A DNA stretch of 64,000 nt from Aquipuribacter sp051216895 (lineage in GTDB: Bacteria; Actinomycetota; Actinomycetes; Actinomycetales; JBBAYJ01), in assembly GCF_051216895.1 (NCBI RefSeq), contig NZ_JBPKAO010000004.1:248001-312000 (forward strand), in the 5' to 3' direction. The notes under the pieces were generated by a model, which was not told where the DNA came from, ran no database searches, and saw nothing but the letters and a program-made list of their open reading frames with translations. Both the position numbers and the translations under genes were made by a program. Positions 25,336-32,722 of this stretch are shown in pieces (position 1 is the stretch's first letter; each line of letters starts with the position of its first letter).

Positions 25336-25760
25336 TGGGGCGAGGGATCCGGACGAAGGACGGCGACGACCCGTTGGTCGCGTGGCAGGGGCGGTTGCTG
25401 TGGTTCGGCGACGACGACCTCACCGCGGCCCTGAGGTCGTTGCTGGGTGGTCGACCGGTCGTGTCCCAGGACCGTGTGCTCGAGATCAGCGTGATGCCGC
25501 TGGCGACACCGGGCGCGTCCCGGGTGTCGGTCCTGCGGCCGGGCGCCCCGTACGTGGCCGACCTGGTGGTGAGCGCCTGGGACGGCGGCGCCAGCCCGGA
25601 CCCCAGGACGGCTCTGCCTGCTCCGGACCAGTGGCGTCACCCGGACGGCGCGGGGCAGGTCCGGTGGGAGCTGTTCAACTGCGTCCTGCACACCCTCAGG
25701 TCCCGTGAGGACGGCTCCGGGCGTGCTCGAGGACTACGGCGGCCGGCAGGGCGCGGTTGA
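25335..25760 (+). CDS. Small protein of unknown function coupled to the double-Phd gene
   Basis: A 141-residue soluble protein with no recognised family. Blocks that look structured are DPLVAWQGRLLWFGDDDLTA, VLEISVMPL and QVRWELFNCVLHTLRSRED. Codon third positions are strongly G/C, so the frame is credible. The ATG overlaps the upstream stop by 1 nt. The last 65 nt overlap the convergent GAF-ANTAR gene. By position it could be the effector or partner of the Phd-like protein, but no catalytic motif of a known toxin is seen. Confidence 0.55.
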   Translation: MGRGIRTKDGDDPLVAWQGRLLWFGDDDLTAALRSLLGGRPVVSQDRVLEISVMPLATPGASRVSVLRPGAPYVADLVVSAWDGGASPDPRTALPAPDQWRHPDGAGQVRWELFNCVLHTLRSREDGSGRARGLRRPAGRG

Positions 25761-26445
25761 CGAGGGCCCCGGCCAGCTCGGTGAGCTTGATGCTGTGGTC
25801 ACGGGCGTAGTGCCGGAGCGCGGCGAACGCGTCGGGCATCTCCAGGTTGCCGCTGTAGGACAGGACGCCCTTGGCCTGCTCGAGGACGACTCGGCTGTCG
25901 AGCGCCTTCTGGAGCTGCTCGTTGACGAGGTTCTTGTCGGAGGCGGCGCGGTCCTGGATGAGGGCGACCGTCGCGACGTCGGCGAGGGCCTGGGCGAGCC
26001 TTAGGTCGGCCTCGTTGAGGGCGCCCGGGGTGGCGCCGAACAGGTTGAGGGCGCCGATGATGGCGTCGCGCAGGCGCATGGGGACGGCGTGGACGCTGGC
26101 GACGCCGGCCTTCGCGGCGACCGCGGCGAACTCGGGCCACCGGGAGGCCGCGGCGGCCAGGTCGGGGACGTTGACCGGGCGGCCGTCGAGGTAGCAGGTG
26201 TGGCAGGGGCCTTGGGCGCGTTGGGCCTGGAAGGCCTCGAGGTCGGCGACGCGCTCGGAGGAGGCGGCCACCACGTGCAGGGAGCCGCGGGTGTCGGCGA
26301 GCAGGAGCCCGACGGCGCTGACGTCGAGCAGTCGGGCGCAGTCGGCGGCCAGCTGGGTGAGCAGCTCGCTGACGTCGTTGCCCCGGGCCAGGCTGCCGGA
26401 TATCTCGACGAACGCGGCGACGATGTCGTCCTCACGCTGGCTCAT
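25696..26445 (-). CDS. GAF-ANTAR RNA-binding antiterminator (first of pair, distal)
   Basis: A 249-residue regulator. The GAF domain covers about residues 20-165 (QGPCHTCYLDGRPVNVPDLA, GVASVHAVPMRL, AIIGALNLFGATPG). The C-terminal ANTAR domain (NEQLQKALDSRVVLEQAKGV, AFAALRHYARDHSIKLTELA) binds paired RNA hairpins and prevents termination. The ATG overlaps the stop of the upstream GAF-ANTAR gene (ATGA). No tandem-hairpin ANTAR target was identified in the window. Confidence 0.85.
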   Translation of the reverse strand: MSQREDDIVAAFVEISGSLARGNDVSELLTQLAADCARLLDVSAVGLLLADTRGSLHVVAASSERVADLEAFQAQRAQGPCHTCYLDGRPVNVPDLAAAASRWPEFAAVAAKAGVASVHAVPMRLRDAIIGALNLFGATPGALNEADLRLAQALADVATVALIQDRAASDKNLVNEQLQKALDSRVVLEQAKGVLSYSGNLEMPDAFAALRHYARDHSIKLTELAGALVNRALPAAVVLEHARSRPHGT

Positions 26446-27197
26446 GTCGTGCCCTCGTCGCCGCCGGTCACGTGCCAGTCGTCGCGGTCCAGCACGAGGC
26501 GCCGGTTGAGGATCTGGTAGGCCACGACGCTGGCGGTGAGGCCGCGGGAGATCGCATGGGCGCGGAGCCTCACGAGGGCGTCGGCCGGGCTGACGTCCAG
26601 GGCCGCGATGATCATGCCGGTGGCCTGGTACACCTCGACCCGTTCCAGCGACTCGAGCTGCTCCCAGCTGCCCCGGCCCTCCGCGGCCGACTGCCAGTCG
26701 GTGTCGGCCGTCATCAGGTCCAGCAACGGCAGCGCGGCAAGCTTGGCCGCGTACACCCCTCCGGTCATCGCGGCGTCGTCGAGCGGGCCGCTGCTGCGCC
26801 GGTACAGGTCGAGGGCGCCGATGGGGGTGCTGGCTATGGCCACCGGCAGGGCGAAGATGGCCTGGATGCCGTGGCCGAGGATGGCCTGCGTGAGCGCCGG
26901 CCAGCGGTCCTCGACGGGGCCGTTCAGGTGGGGGGCGAGGACCGGTCGGCACTGCGTGACCGCATCGAGGCAGGGACCCTGGCCGTAGGTGAACTGCAGC
27001 TCGTCCAGCGTCCTGCTCAGCGGTCCGCTGGAACCGAAGGTCCCCTGCATGGTGCCGTCTCCCATGTAGGAGATCGAGGCCCCGTCGACGTCCAGGAGCT
27101 GCACGCAGGCCGCGCACAGGCGGTCGGCCGCCTCCAGCGGCGTGTGCGCGCCGGTCATGGCGTCGCCGAGGGCATCCCGGAGCTCCTGGTCGTCCAT
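26442..27197 (-). CDS. GAF-ANTAR regulator (second of pair, proximal)
   Basis: A 251-residue paralog of the downstream gene. The GAF domain includes YGQGPCLDAVTQCRPVLAPH and AIFALPVAIASTPIGALDLY. The ANTAR region (LERVEVYQATGMIIAALDVS, ADALVRLRAHAISRGLTASV) is recognisable but more divergent. GGAGG precedes the ATG at 27197. The two coupled genes probably sense related signals and act on RNA hairpins; they could also heterodimerise. Confidence 0.82.
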   Translation of the reverse strand: MDDQELRDALGDAMTGAHTPLEAADRLCAACVQLLDVDGASISYMGDGTMQGTFGSSGPLSRTLDELQFTYGQGPCLDAVTQCRPVLAPHLNGPVEDRWPALTQAILGHGIQAIFALPVAIASTPIGALDLYRRSSGPLDDAAMTGGVYAAKLAALPLLDLMTADTDWQSAAEGRGSWEQLESLERVEVYQATGMIIAALDVSPADALVRLRAHAISRGLTASVVAYQILNRRLVLDRDDWHVTGGDEGTT

Positions 27198-27304
27198 GCC
27201 ACCTCCGCGTGCCCGTCGACGGTTCCCCCAGGTTAGCCCCGGTGGCGCTCCGTCATGGCATGCCCACGTGACCGGTCCCTCGCGTCGACCAGGCACGCCC
27301 CGCG

Positions 27305-28036
27305 CTACTGCGCGGCCTCGACGGCGGCCCGCAGCCCGGCGGCCGACCGGTCGTCCACCGCCGTGCCCTGGACCAGCACCGTCGGGGTGCCGACGACGCC
27401 GTCCTGCGACGCGGTGTCGGTGGTGCTGGCGACCCAGTCGACGAAGCGTCCGGCCTCGATCAGGTCCCGGACGTCCTCCGCCGCCCCCGCCTGGACCGCG
27501 AGGTCCGCCAGCTCGGTGTCCGTCGGGCCGGGTGCGCCCTCCGCGGGCTGGACCGCGTAGAGCAGGTCGTGGAAGGCGACGTAGGACTCCGGTGACACGT
27601 CGACCACGGCGGCCGCAGCGGCGGCGGCCCGGGTCGGGTAACCGTCGGGGGAGAGCCGGTCGAGGATCGAGACGGGCCGGTAGTCGACCTGCGCCGTGCC
27701 GTCGGCCACCCAGCGGGCGATCTGCTCGCCGTTCTCCGCCTCGAAGTCCCGGCAGGCCGGGCAGAGGAAGTCCCCGTACACCGTCACGGTGACCGGGGCG
27801 TCGCCCACGACCACGCCGCCGTCCGTCAGGTGGGCCGGCGGGGCGGACTGCGCCTGCTCTGCGGCGCGGCCCATGTTGACGACGACCACGACCCCGGTGA
27901 CGAGCAGCAGCAGCACGGCCACCAGGGCACCCCGGAACAGCTGCCGTCGTCGTCGTTCCGTGCGCTGCTGGGCCGCCGCGCTGCGGGCGAACCGCTCACG
28001 GGCGGTGCCGGGCAGGGGGAGGGTGCTGCGGTTCAT
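27305..28036 (-). CDS. Membrane-anchored DsbA-like thioredoxin-fold protein
   Basis: A 243-residue protein: basic N-terminus, one transmembrane helix (FRGALVAVLLLLVTGVVVVV), then an extracytoplasmic thioredoxin fold with the redox pair FLCPACRDFE and the cis-Pro loop GVVGTPTVLVQG. It belongs to the DsbA/DSBA-like group that oxidises or isomerises disulfides outside the membrane. The ATG overlaps the stop of the MauE/DoxX-like gene (ATGA); that protein probably supplies or removes electrons. Confidence 0.85.
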   Translation of the reverse strand: MNRSTLPLPGTARERFARSAAAQQRTERRRRQLFRGALVAVLLLLVTGVVVVVNMGRAAEQAQSAPPAHLTDGGVVVGDAPVTVTVYGDFLCPACRDFEAENGEQIARWVADGTAQVDYRPVSILDRLSPDGYPTRAAAAAAAVVDVSPESYVAFHDLLYAVQPAEGAPGPTDTELADLAVQAGAAEDVRDLIEAGRFVDWVASTTDTASQDGVVGTPTVLVQGTAVDDRSAAGLRAAVEAAQ

Positions 28037-28560
28037 CGCTCATCCAGACGGTTGTCGAGGGACAGGGGGGTGCGCGGACGCAGGGACAGCAGCACGGCCG
28101 CGAGCAGCAGGCCGACGTCCCGGGCGAGCGGGACGGCGTAGGAGGCTGTGCCCGGGGCCACGTCCCCGCCGCCGCCGAAGCAGCCGCAGTCGATGGACAG
28201 CCCCCGGGCCCAGGCCGAGGCGATCCCGGCCACGAACGCCAGCACGAGCAGCCCGGCGCCCACGGCCGCCAACCGGGTGGACAGCCCGAGCAGGAGAAGG
28301 ATCCCGAGCCCCACCTCCAGGGCCGGCAGGCCGTAGCCGACGACGACGGAGAGGTCGTCCGGCAGCAGCCGGTAGGCGCGGACGGCACGGACGCTGCCGT
28401 CGGGGTCGAGGAGCTTGATGGTGCCCGAGACGAGCAGCACGCCGGCGAGCGACAACCGGGCGAGCAGCGCCAGGACGGTCACGGCCCGTCCTCGCCAGGT
28501 GGTGCCGACGCTCGTGCCGGTCGGCGGGTGCTGGGGAACCGCAGGTGCGCGTGTCTGCAT
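28033..28560 (-). CDS. MauE/DoxX-family redox-associated membrane protein
   Basis: A 175-residue protein with four membrane helices typical of DoxX/MauE: LLARLSLAGVLLVSGTIKLL at the start, ALEVGLGILLLLGL, and a loop with a Cys pair (LSIDCGCFGGGG) as in quinone-linked disulfide relays. It likely exchanges electrons between the quinone pool and the downstream thioredoxin-fold protein. The start at 28560 lies 83 nt from a GGAC-N4-GTCC palindrome shared with the divergent universal stress gene. Confidence 0.8.
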   Translation of the reverse strand: MQTRAPAVPQHPPTGTSVGTTWRGRAVTVLALLARLSLAGVLLVSGTIKLLDPDGSVRAVRAYRLLPDDLSVVVGYGLPALEVGLGILLLLGLSTRLAAVGAGLLVLAFVAGIASAWARGLSIDCGCFGGGGDVAPGTASYAVPLARDVGLLLAAVLLSLRPRTPLSLDNRLDER

Positions 28561-28642
28561 CTGGACCTGTCTGTGCGGCTCGGTCGCGGTCGCGCGGCTG
28601 CGCCACCTCCGTCATCCTCGGCGGGCTCCGGCAGGGCCGTGG

Positions 28643-28656
28643 AGGACCTAGGTCCT
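28643..28656. promoter_or_regulatory. DosR-like palindrome 1
   Basis: AGGACCTAGGTCCT is a perfect 14-bp palindrome of the form GGAC-N4-GTCC. It sits between the divergent MauE-like and universal stress genes, 70 bp (about seven helical turns) from a second site of the same design. It resembles half-conserved DosR/DevR or other NarL-type boxes; the regulator is not in this window. Confidence 0.4.
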
Positions 28657-28712
28657 GCAGGGTCGGGGCGCAACCGTGACCTCGCCGCGCCGGGGGCGGG
28701 TCGTGCGCAACC

Positions 28713-28726
28713 GGGACCTTCGTCCC
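28713..28726. promoter_or_regulatory. DosR-like palindrome 2
   Basis: GGGAC, CTTC, GTCCC matches the core of the DosR/DevR box (GGGAC-N4-GTCCC). It lies 93 nt before the universal stress gene, a family commonly controlled by DosR-type hypoxia regulators. Confidence 0.5.
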
Positions 28727-28819
28727 TGCAGGCGCCCCCACCCAGCACCTAGCGTGCCGATCTGCGACGTCGCAGCCGCGCCCGCGCATCGCCCCCGGAC
28801 GAAGTCGGAGTGACAACCC

Positions 28820-29719
28820 ATGGTGTCGGATGACAGACAGATGAAGATCGTGGTCGGCGTGGACGGCTCGCCCGCGGCCGAGGCCGCGGTGCGGTGGGCC
28901 GCGGCCGAGGCGACGGAGCAGCGGCGACCGCTCCACCTGGTGCACGCCTTCAGCTGGCCCCTGACCAGACCGAGGGTGTCGCTCGACTCCCCGGACGAGG
29001 GGCTCGTCGGGAGCGGGTTGCGGACGGACGCCGAACAGGTCCTGGCCGAGGCCGAGGCCCAGGCGCACTCGGCGTCACCGGGGCTCGAGGTCACGACCGA
29101 GCTGGTGGTCGCCGGTCCGGCGGCCGCGGTGCTCGCCGGGGCCGAGGGCGCGCACGTGCTCGTGCTGGGCAGTCGTGGGCTGGGCGGGTTCCGTGGCCTG
29201 CTCGTGGGGTCCGTGAGCGCCGAGGTCGCCACCCACGCGCCCTGCCCGGTCGTGGTCGTCCGCGCCCCGGCCGACGGGCCCGATCAGCCCTCGGGCCCGA
29301 CCGGCCGGGTCGTGGTCGGTGTGGACGGCTCGGACGTCTCGGCGCTCGCGGTCGGCTTCGCGTTCGAGAGAGCAGCACGGCGAGGGCTCGGTCTCACCGC
29401 GGTGCGGGCGTGGGAGCTGCCGGCGGCGACCAACCCGTGGGGGGTCACGGTCGCGGACAGGATGCAGGAGGACGAACGGCAGGCGCTCGCCGCCTCGCTG
29501 GAGCCGTGGCAGAGCCGCTTCCCCGACGTGGACGTCGACCCGCGGCTGGTGAACGGCCACGCCGGGCAGGCGCTGGTGGCTGCCTCGGACGGTGCAGAGC
29601 TGGTCGTGGTGGGCTCCCGCGGTCGCGGTGGTTTCGCCGGCGTCCTGCTGGGCTCGGTCAGCCAGGCCGTGCTGCACCACGCCTGCGGCCCGGTCGCGGT
29701 GGTTCGTCCGCACGGCTGA
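28820..29719 (+). CDS. Tandem universal stress protein
   Basis: A 299-residue cytosolic protein with two UspA domains: MKIVVGVDGSPAAEAAVRWA (residues 11-150) and GRVVVGVDGSDVSALAVGFA (about 163-299). Each ends in the ATP-binding loop, seen as VLGSRGLGGFRGLLVGSVS and VVGSRGRGGFAGVLLGSVS. Double-domain Usps of this kind bind ATP and are induced by stress or hypoxia in actinobacteria. Two DosR-like palindromes lie upstream and a bidirectional terminator downstream. Confidence 0.9.
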   Translation: MVSDDRQMKIVVGVDGSPAAEAAVRWAAAEATEQRRPLHLVHAFSWPLTRPRVSLDSPDEGLVGSGLRTDAEQVLAEAEAQAHSASPGLEVTTELVVAGPAAAVLAGAEGAHVLVLGSRGLGGFRGLLVGSVSAEVATHAPCPVVVVRAPADGPDQPSGPTGRVVVGVDGSDVSALAVGFAFERAARRGLGLTAVRAWELPAATNPWGVTVADRMQEDERQALAASLEPWQSRFPDVDVDPRLVNGHAGQALVAASDGAELVVVGSRGRGGFAGVLLGSVSQAVLHHACGPVAVVRPHG

Positions 29720-29726
29720 CGGGCGG

Positions 29727-29744
29727 GCGGGGCCGGGGCCCCGC
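29727..29744. terminator. Bidirectional terminator between Usp and 2TM genes
   Basis: GCGGGGCC (29727-29734) and GGCCCCGC (29737-29744) form an 8-bp GC stem around two bases, between two convergent stops at 29719 and 29756. Confidence 0.45.
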
Positions 29745-29755
29745 GGTGGCCTCCG

Positions 29756-30088
29756 TCAGCGGGTCATCCGCAGCAGCTCGGCCCGGACCTCGGCCTCGGT
29801 CGGGGTCCGGGACCAGACGGCCAGGGCATGCAGGGCGAGGCCGACGCCCCAGAAGGCCAGGGGGACGAACGGCCACGACACGCCACCGCCGCCGAGGCCC
29901 CAGAGCGCCACGACGACGAGGACCACGAGCAGGAACGACAGCACCTGCACCCGCAGACCGGCCCGGTGCTGCGACCGTTCCGCGGCCGCCCGGCGGAGCA
30001 CCTCCTCGGTGCGGCCGGTCGGCCCTCCGTGGTCGATCGGGGGGGCTGCTGTCGGGCGGACCATGAGGGTGGTGCGGTGCGCGGGCAT
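29756..30088 (-). CDS. 2TM-domain protein
   Basis: A 110-residue protein with a charged N-terminal helix (EEVLRRAAAERSQHRAGLR) followed by two membrane helices (VQVLSFLLVVLVVVALWGL, FVPLAFWGVGLALHALAVW) and a short charged tail. The pattern fits the 2TM family, which is often attached to or adjacent to signalling proteins. Upstream at 30177-30190 the sequence GGGGC-TTAG-GTCCT resembles the DosR-like sites in front of the universal stress gene. Function unknown. Confidence 0.6.
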   Translation of the reverse strand: MPAHRTTLMVRPTAAPPIDHGGPTGRTEEVLRRAAAERSQHRAGLRVQVLSFLLVVLVVVALWGLGGGGVSWPFVPLAFWGVGLALHALAVWSRTPTEAEVRAELLRMTR

Positions 30089-30176
30089 GGGGCTCCTGGG
30101 TCGGTGGCGGCTCGGCGGCCAACGGTGCTGGCAGACGCCGTGCTGACAGCATCCCGTGCCGGCGGGGGCCGGGACC

Positions 30177-30190
30177 GGGGCTTAGGTCCT
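30177..30190. promoter_or_regulatory. DosR-like site upstream of the 2TM gene
   Basis: GGGGC, TTAG, GTCCT has the same GGNNC-N4-GTCCN layout as the two palindromes before the universal stress gene, 89 nt from the 2TM start. It is imperfect, so the call is tentative. Confidence 0.3.
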
Positions 30191-30380
30191 GCCTCGGGGA
30201 CGTGCCGGCGTGGCTGCGGTGCGCGGCGGCCACGGCATCGACGCGCGACCGGGTCCTGGATCTCGGCCTCGGTGACGCCGGAGAACAGGGTGCCTGGCCC
30301 GGTATCGTGCGGGGTCGACGCCATCGGCCGCACCGGCGCGCAGCGTCGTCCCCCGATCAGCCAGCACCGGAGGGGCCTGC

Positions 30381-31178
30381 ATGGTGACGGATGAGAGCCG
30401 CGACGACCACCACGTCGCCGGGCTCCTGGGTGGCCGCGGCGAGGCCTCGGCCCACGACACCGGCTCGCACCGGGGTGAGGACCGGTTGGCGCAGCAGCTG
30501 ACCCGGGTCGCCCGCGAGCTGGGTCAGTCCGGGAGCCCCGCGGCCACCCTGGAGGGCATCGTGCAGGCCGCCGTCCAGCTCATCCCCGGGGTGGACGAGG
30601 GCTCGATCAGCCTCGTGCTCGGGCGACGCAAGGTCTGGTCCGAGGCCGCGACCGGTCGTCTGCCCCGGGCGGTCGACGCCCTGCAGGAGGAGACGGGCCA
30701 GGGCCCCTGCGTCGACGCCGCCTACCGGCACGAGACGGTCCGGGTGCCGGACATGGCGGCGGAGCGCCGCTGGCCCGCGTTCGCCGCGAGGGCGGCTGAG
30801 GCCGGGGCCAGGGGGATGCTGTCGTTCCAGCTGTTCGTGGCCGGCGACGACCTCGGCGCGCTCAACCTGTACTCCTACGAGACGGGTGCGTTCACCGACG
30901 AGTCCGAGCACGTCGGTCTCATGTTCGTCTCCCACGCCGCCATCGCGTACGCCGCGATCCGGCGGCAGGCCCAGCTCACGGAGGCCGTGGCGACACGTCT
31001 GGTCATCGGGCAGGCCCAGGGCATGCTCATGGAGCGCCACCGGCTCGACGAAGGGCGCGCGTTCGCCGTGCTGATCCGCGCCAGCAGGAACTCCAACCTC
31101 AAGCTCCGCGACGTCGCCCGTCACATGGTGGAGACCCGAGAGCTGCCCGAAGCAGCGAGACCGGCCGTGCCGGGATGA
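30381..31178 (+). CDS. GAF-ANTAR regulator
   Basis: A 265-residue regulator. The N-terminal 35 residues are variable; the GAF domain follows (LEGIVQAAVQLIPGVDEGSI, TGQGPCVDAAYRHETVRVPD, GMLSFQLFVAGDDLGALNLY). The ANTAR domain (AVATRLVIGQAQGMLMERHR, AFAVLIRASRNSNLKLRDVA) ends the protein. GGAGGGG lies 5 nt before the ATG. It is separate from the GAF-ANTAR pair at 25696-27197 and probably responds to a different signal. Confidence 0.85.
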   Translation: MVTDESRDDHHVAGLLGGRGEASAHDTGSHRGEDRLAQQLTRVARELGQSGSPAATLEGIVQAAVQLIPGVDEGSISLVLGRRKVWSEAATGRLPRAVDALQEETGQGPCVDAAYRHETVRVPDMAAERRWPAFAARAAEAGARGMLSFQLFVAGDDLGALNLYSYETGAFTDESEHVGLMFVSHAAIAYAAIRRQAQLTEAVATRLVIGQAQGMLMERHRLDEGRAFAVLIRASRNSNLKLRDVARHMVETRELPEAARPAVPG

Positions 31179-31228
31179 GGCGCGCGCGGGGCCCGGACGG
31201 ACCCTGACCTGCAGGCCAGTCGGCCCGG

Positions 31229-31301
31229 TGCCCCCGGCTGGACTCGAACCAGCAACCTACGGATTAGAAGGCCGTTGCTCTATCCATTGAGCTACGGGGG
31301 C
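31229..31301 (-). tRNA. tRNA-Arg (TCT)
   Basis: The 73-nt cloverleaf has acceptor stem GCCCCCG/CGGGGGC, a D arm from TAGCTCAATGGATAGAGCA, the anticodon loop CTTCTAA (anticodon TCT, 31266-31268) and the T arm GGTTCGAGTCC. The anticodon stem has one C/T mismatch next to the loop. The discriminator base is A and CCA is not encoded. It reads the rare arginine codon AGA. Confidence 0.93.
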
Positions 31302-31512
31302 GGGAGATCCGGACTTCCATCCGGACTACCTCCGGAGAACCGGTTGCTCGTGCGGCTACTCCGGGCACCACGGTAGCCGTTCGGGCCCTGCGAGGGTGGT
31401 GGGTCGCGGGGGGCTGCACGGGGCCCGTCGCGGACGAGCCCCAGGTGGAGATGTCTCCTGGTGTGGCCGCCGCGCAGTGGTCTGCCCCTCCGCCGCAGCG
31501 CTGCCACACATG

Positions 31513-31545
31513 CCGCTGGGCGGGCCGAGGTGGCCCGCCCAGCGG
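31513..31545 (-). terminator. Strong hairpin downstream of the small Cys-rich gene
   Basis: CCGCTGGGCGGGCC (31513-31526) and its exact complement (31532-31545) make a 14-bp stem around GAGGT. It starts 17 nt after the stop of the small minus-strand gene at 31562, which argues that this gene is or was transcribed. Confidence 0.65.
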
Positions 31546-31561
31546 TGATGGTGCCGGTGGC

Positions 31562-31757
31562 TCAGCCCAGGTGTCGGGCGTCGAGCTGAGCGGTGCCGCG
31601 GATGGTGCCGCAGGGGTCGCAGGTGACGTGGGCTGCGATGACGTCGCCCTGAGTGGGGAGCGTCCGGGCCGCGACGACGGCGTCGCGGGCGAGCAGGCCG
31701 CACCCGCAGGGCGGGTCATGGTTCGGAAGGGCGATCGACGGATCCGTGCTGCGTCAC
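31562..31757 (-). pseudogene. Small Cys-rich (zinc-ribbon-like) protein interrupted by a +1 frame change
   Basis: A GTG at 31757 preceded by GGGGAGG (8-nt spacing) opens the peptide MTQHGSVDRPSEP, which ends at a TGA (31718-31716). The reading frame one base further on continues at once as HDPPCGCGLLARDAVVA and ends HVTCDPCGTIRGTAQLDARH-LG at 31562. That frame has strongly biased third positions, and its CxC and CxxC pairs suggest a zinc ribbon. No usual start codon exists in it. Either one extra base has broken the gene, or ribosomes shift +1 at CCA-TGA. A good terminator follows. Function unknown. Confidence 0.5.
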
Positions 31758-31924
31758 CCTCACCGCCTCCCCGGCGGCGTCGTGGGGTCCGACCTCGCAA
31801 AGGTCTCCGGTCGACCTCGCAGTCGCCGGCCCAGGCGAACGGGTGAACGCTGTTTCGGATGGGGGAGAGTCCTCAGGTCGCAGCAGAACTCGACGATGAG
31901 GACCTGTTGGCAATGATGCCGACG

Positions 31925-32010
31925 GAGCAAGCCGACAAGGGCAAACCCGACCGCAAGGCGGGGACGCAAAGCCACGGGACCCACAGGGTCAGCCGGGCTA
32001 CCAACGAAAG
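31925..32010 (+). ncRNA. Cyclic di-GMP-I (GEMM-I) riboswitch
   Basis: The conserved core is plain: GGGCAAACCC (31939-31948), a stem capped by a GCAA tetraloop, GGGACGCAAAGCCACGGG (31961-31978), and the second helix closing with CAGCCGGGCTACC (31990-32002). These are the ligand-pocket and tetraloop-docking elements of the GEMM-I class. The aptamer ends only a few bases before GAAAGG, the ribosome site of the WxL-type gene at 32020. Control by access to that site is therefore the simplest mechanism. Boundaries are approximate. Confidence 0.88.
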
Positions 32011-32019
32011 GTCTAGCTC

Positions 32020-32604
32020 ATGAGCAGATCCCGTACGCGCACTTGCGTGGCCGTCCTGGCCGCGGCCGCACTGGTCACCACCGGCGCCGCACCCGCGCTC
32101 GCCGACACGGTCCAAGACCCGTCCGACGTGACGGTCACCGCAGGGACCCTGGAGTTCAGCACCGACCCGACGGTCGGGGACTTCGCCCCCGTCACGCTGA
32201 ACAGCGAGAGCCAGGACGTGGACGCAGCCGTGGGCACGTTCTCGGTCAGCGACAACACCGGGTCCGGAGCGGGGTGGACCGTGACCGTTCAGGCCTCTCA
32301 GATGGCGGAGCACAACGGCACGGACTACGTGGGCAGTGGTCGGACCCTCCCGACCAGCTCCATCGAGCTGTCGGCCCCCACGGTGGGCGCGGCAGCAGGA
32401 ACGACCTCCGCGGTGCCGGCGATCGCACCCGGCCCGTACACCGTCGACGCCGGGGCAGCGGTGACGATCGCCACTGCCGCACCGGGCGCAGGCATGGGCA
32501 CCTACGACTTCGGCGCCACGACCGCCACCTTGACGGTTCCGTCGGACGCCTACGCCGCGACCTACCGGAGTGACGTGACGGTGACGCTGGCCACCACGCC
32601 CTGA
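32020..32604 (+). CDS. WxL-domain-like secreted surface protein
   Basis: A 194-residue exported protein: signal peptide to about APALA (residue 28), then a single beta-rich domain. SVSDNTGSGAGWTVTVQAS and the C-terminal YAATYRSDVTVTLATTP match the two motifs of WxL domains, which bind peptidoglycan non-covalently in Gram-positive bacteria. Its message begins with a c-di-GMP-I riboswitch, and the next gene encodes a DUF916-type partner as is usual for WxL proteins. No catalytic residues are evident. Confidence 0.75.
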   Translation: MSRSRTRTCVAVLAAAALVTTGAAPALADTVQDPSDVTVTAGTLEFSTDPTVGDFAPVTLNSESQDVDAAVGTFSVSDNTGSGAGWTVTVQASQMAEHNGTDYVGSGRTLPTSSIELSAPTVGAAAGTTSAVPAIAPGPYTVDAGAAVTIATAAPGAGMGTYDFGATTATLTVPSDAYAATYRSDVTVTLATTP

Positions 32605-32647
32605 CCCCACTGTCGACGACCTTCTGACCACGGGAGGTCGAGCCCCT

Positions 32648-32698
32648 GAGGGCGGGGACACCAGCCGACGTTCTTCAACGGTGTGGGTCCCCGCCCTC
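32648..32698 (+). terminator. Hairpin between the WxL and DUF916 genes
   Basis: GAGGGCGGGGAC (32648-32659) and its exact complement (32687-32698) form a 12-bp stem, extended inward by ACACC/GGTGT. It lies 44 nt after the WxL stop and 24 nt before the DUF916 start. It could end the WxL message partially, so that the secreted protein is made in excess over its anchored partner. Confidence 0.6.
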
Positions 32699-32722
32699 CC
32701 TCGGCACCACAGAAAGGTCAAC

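Noticed and set aside
31264..31800. A 178-residue minus-strand frame running through the tRNA
   Set aside because: It reads through the tRNA-Arg gene and uses a different frame from the biased, Cys-rich frame of the small gene.
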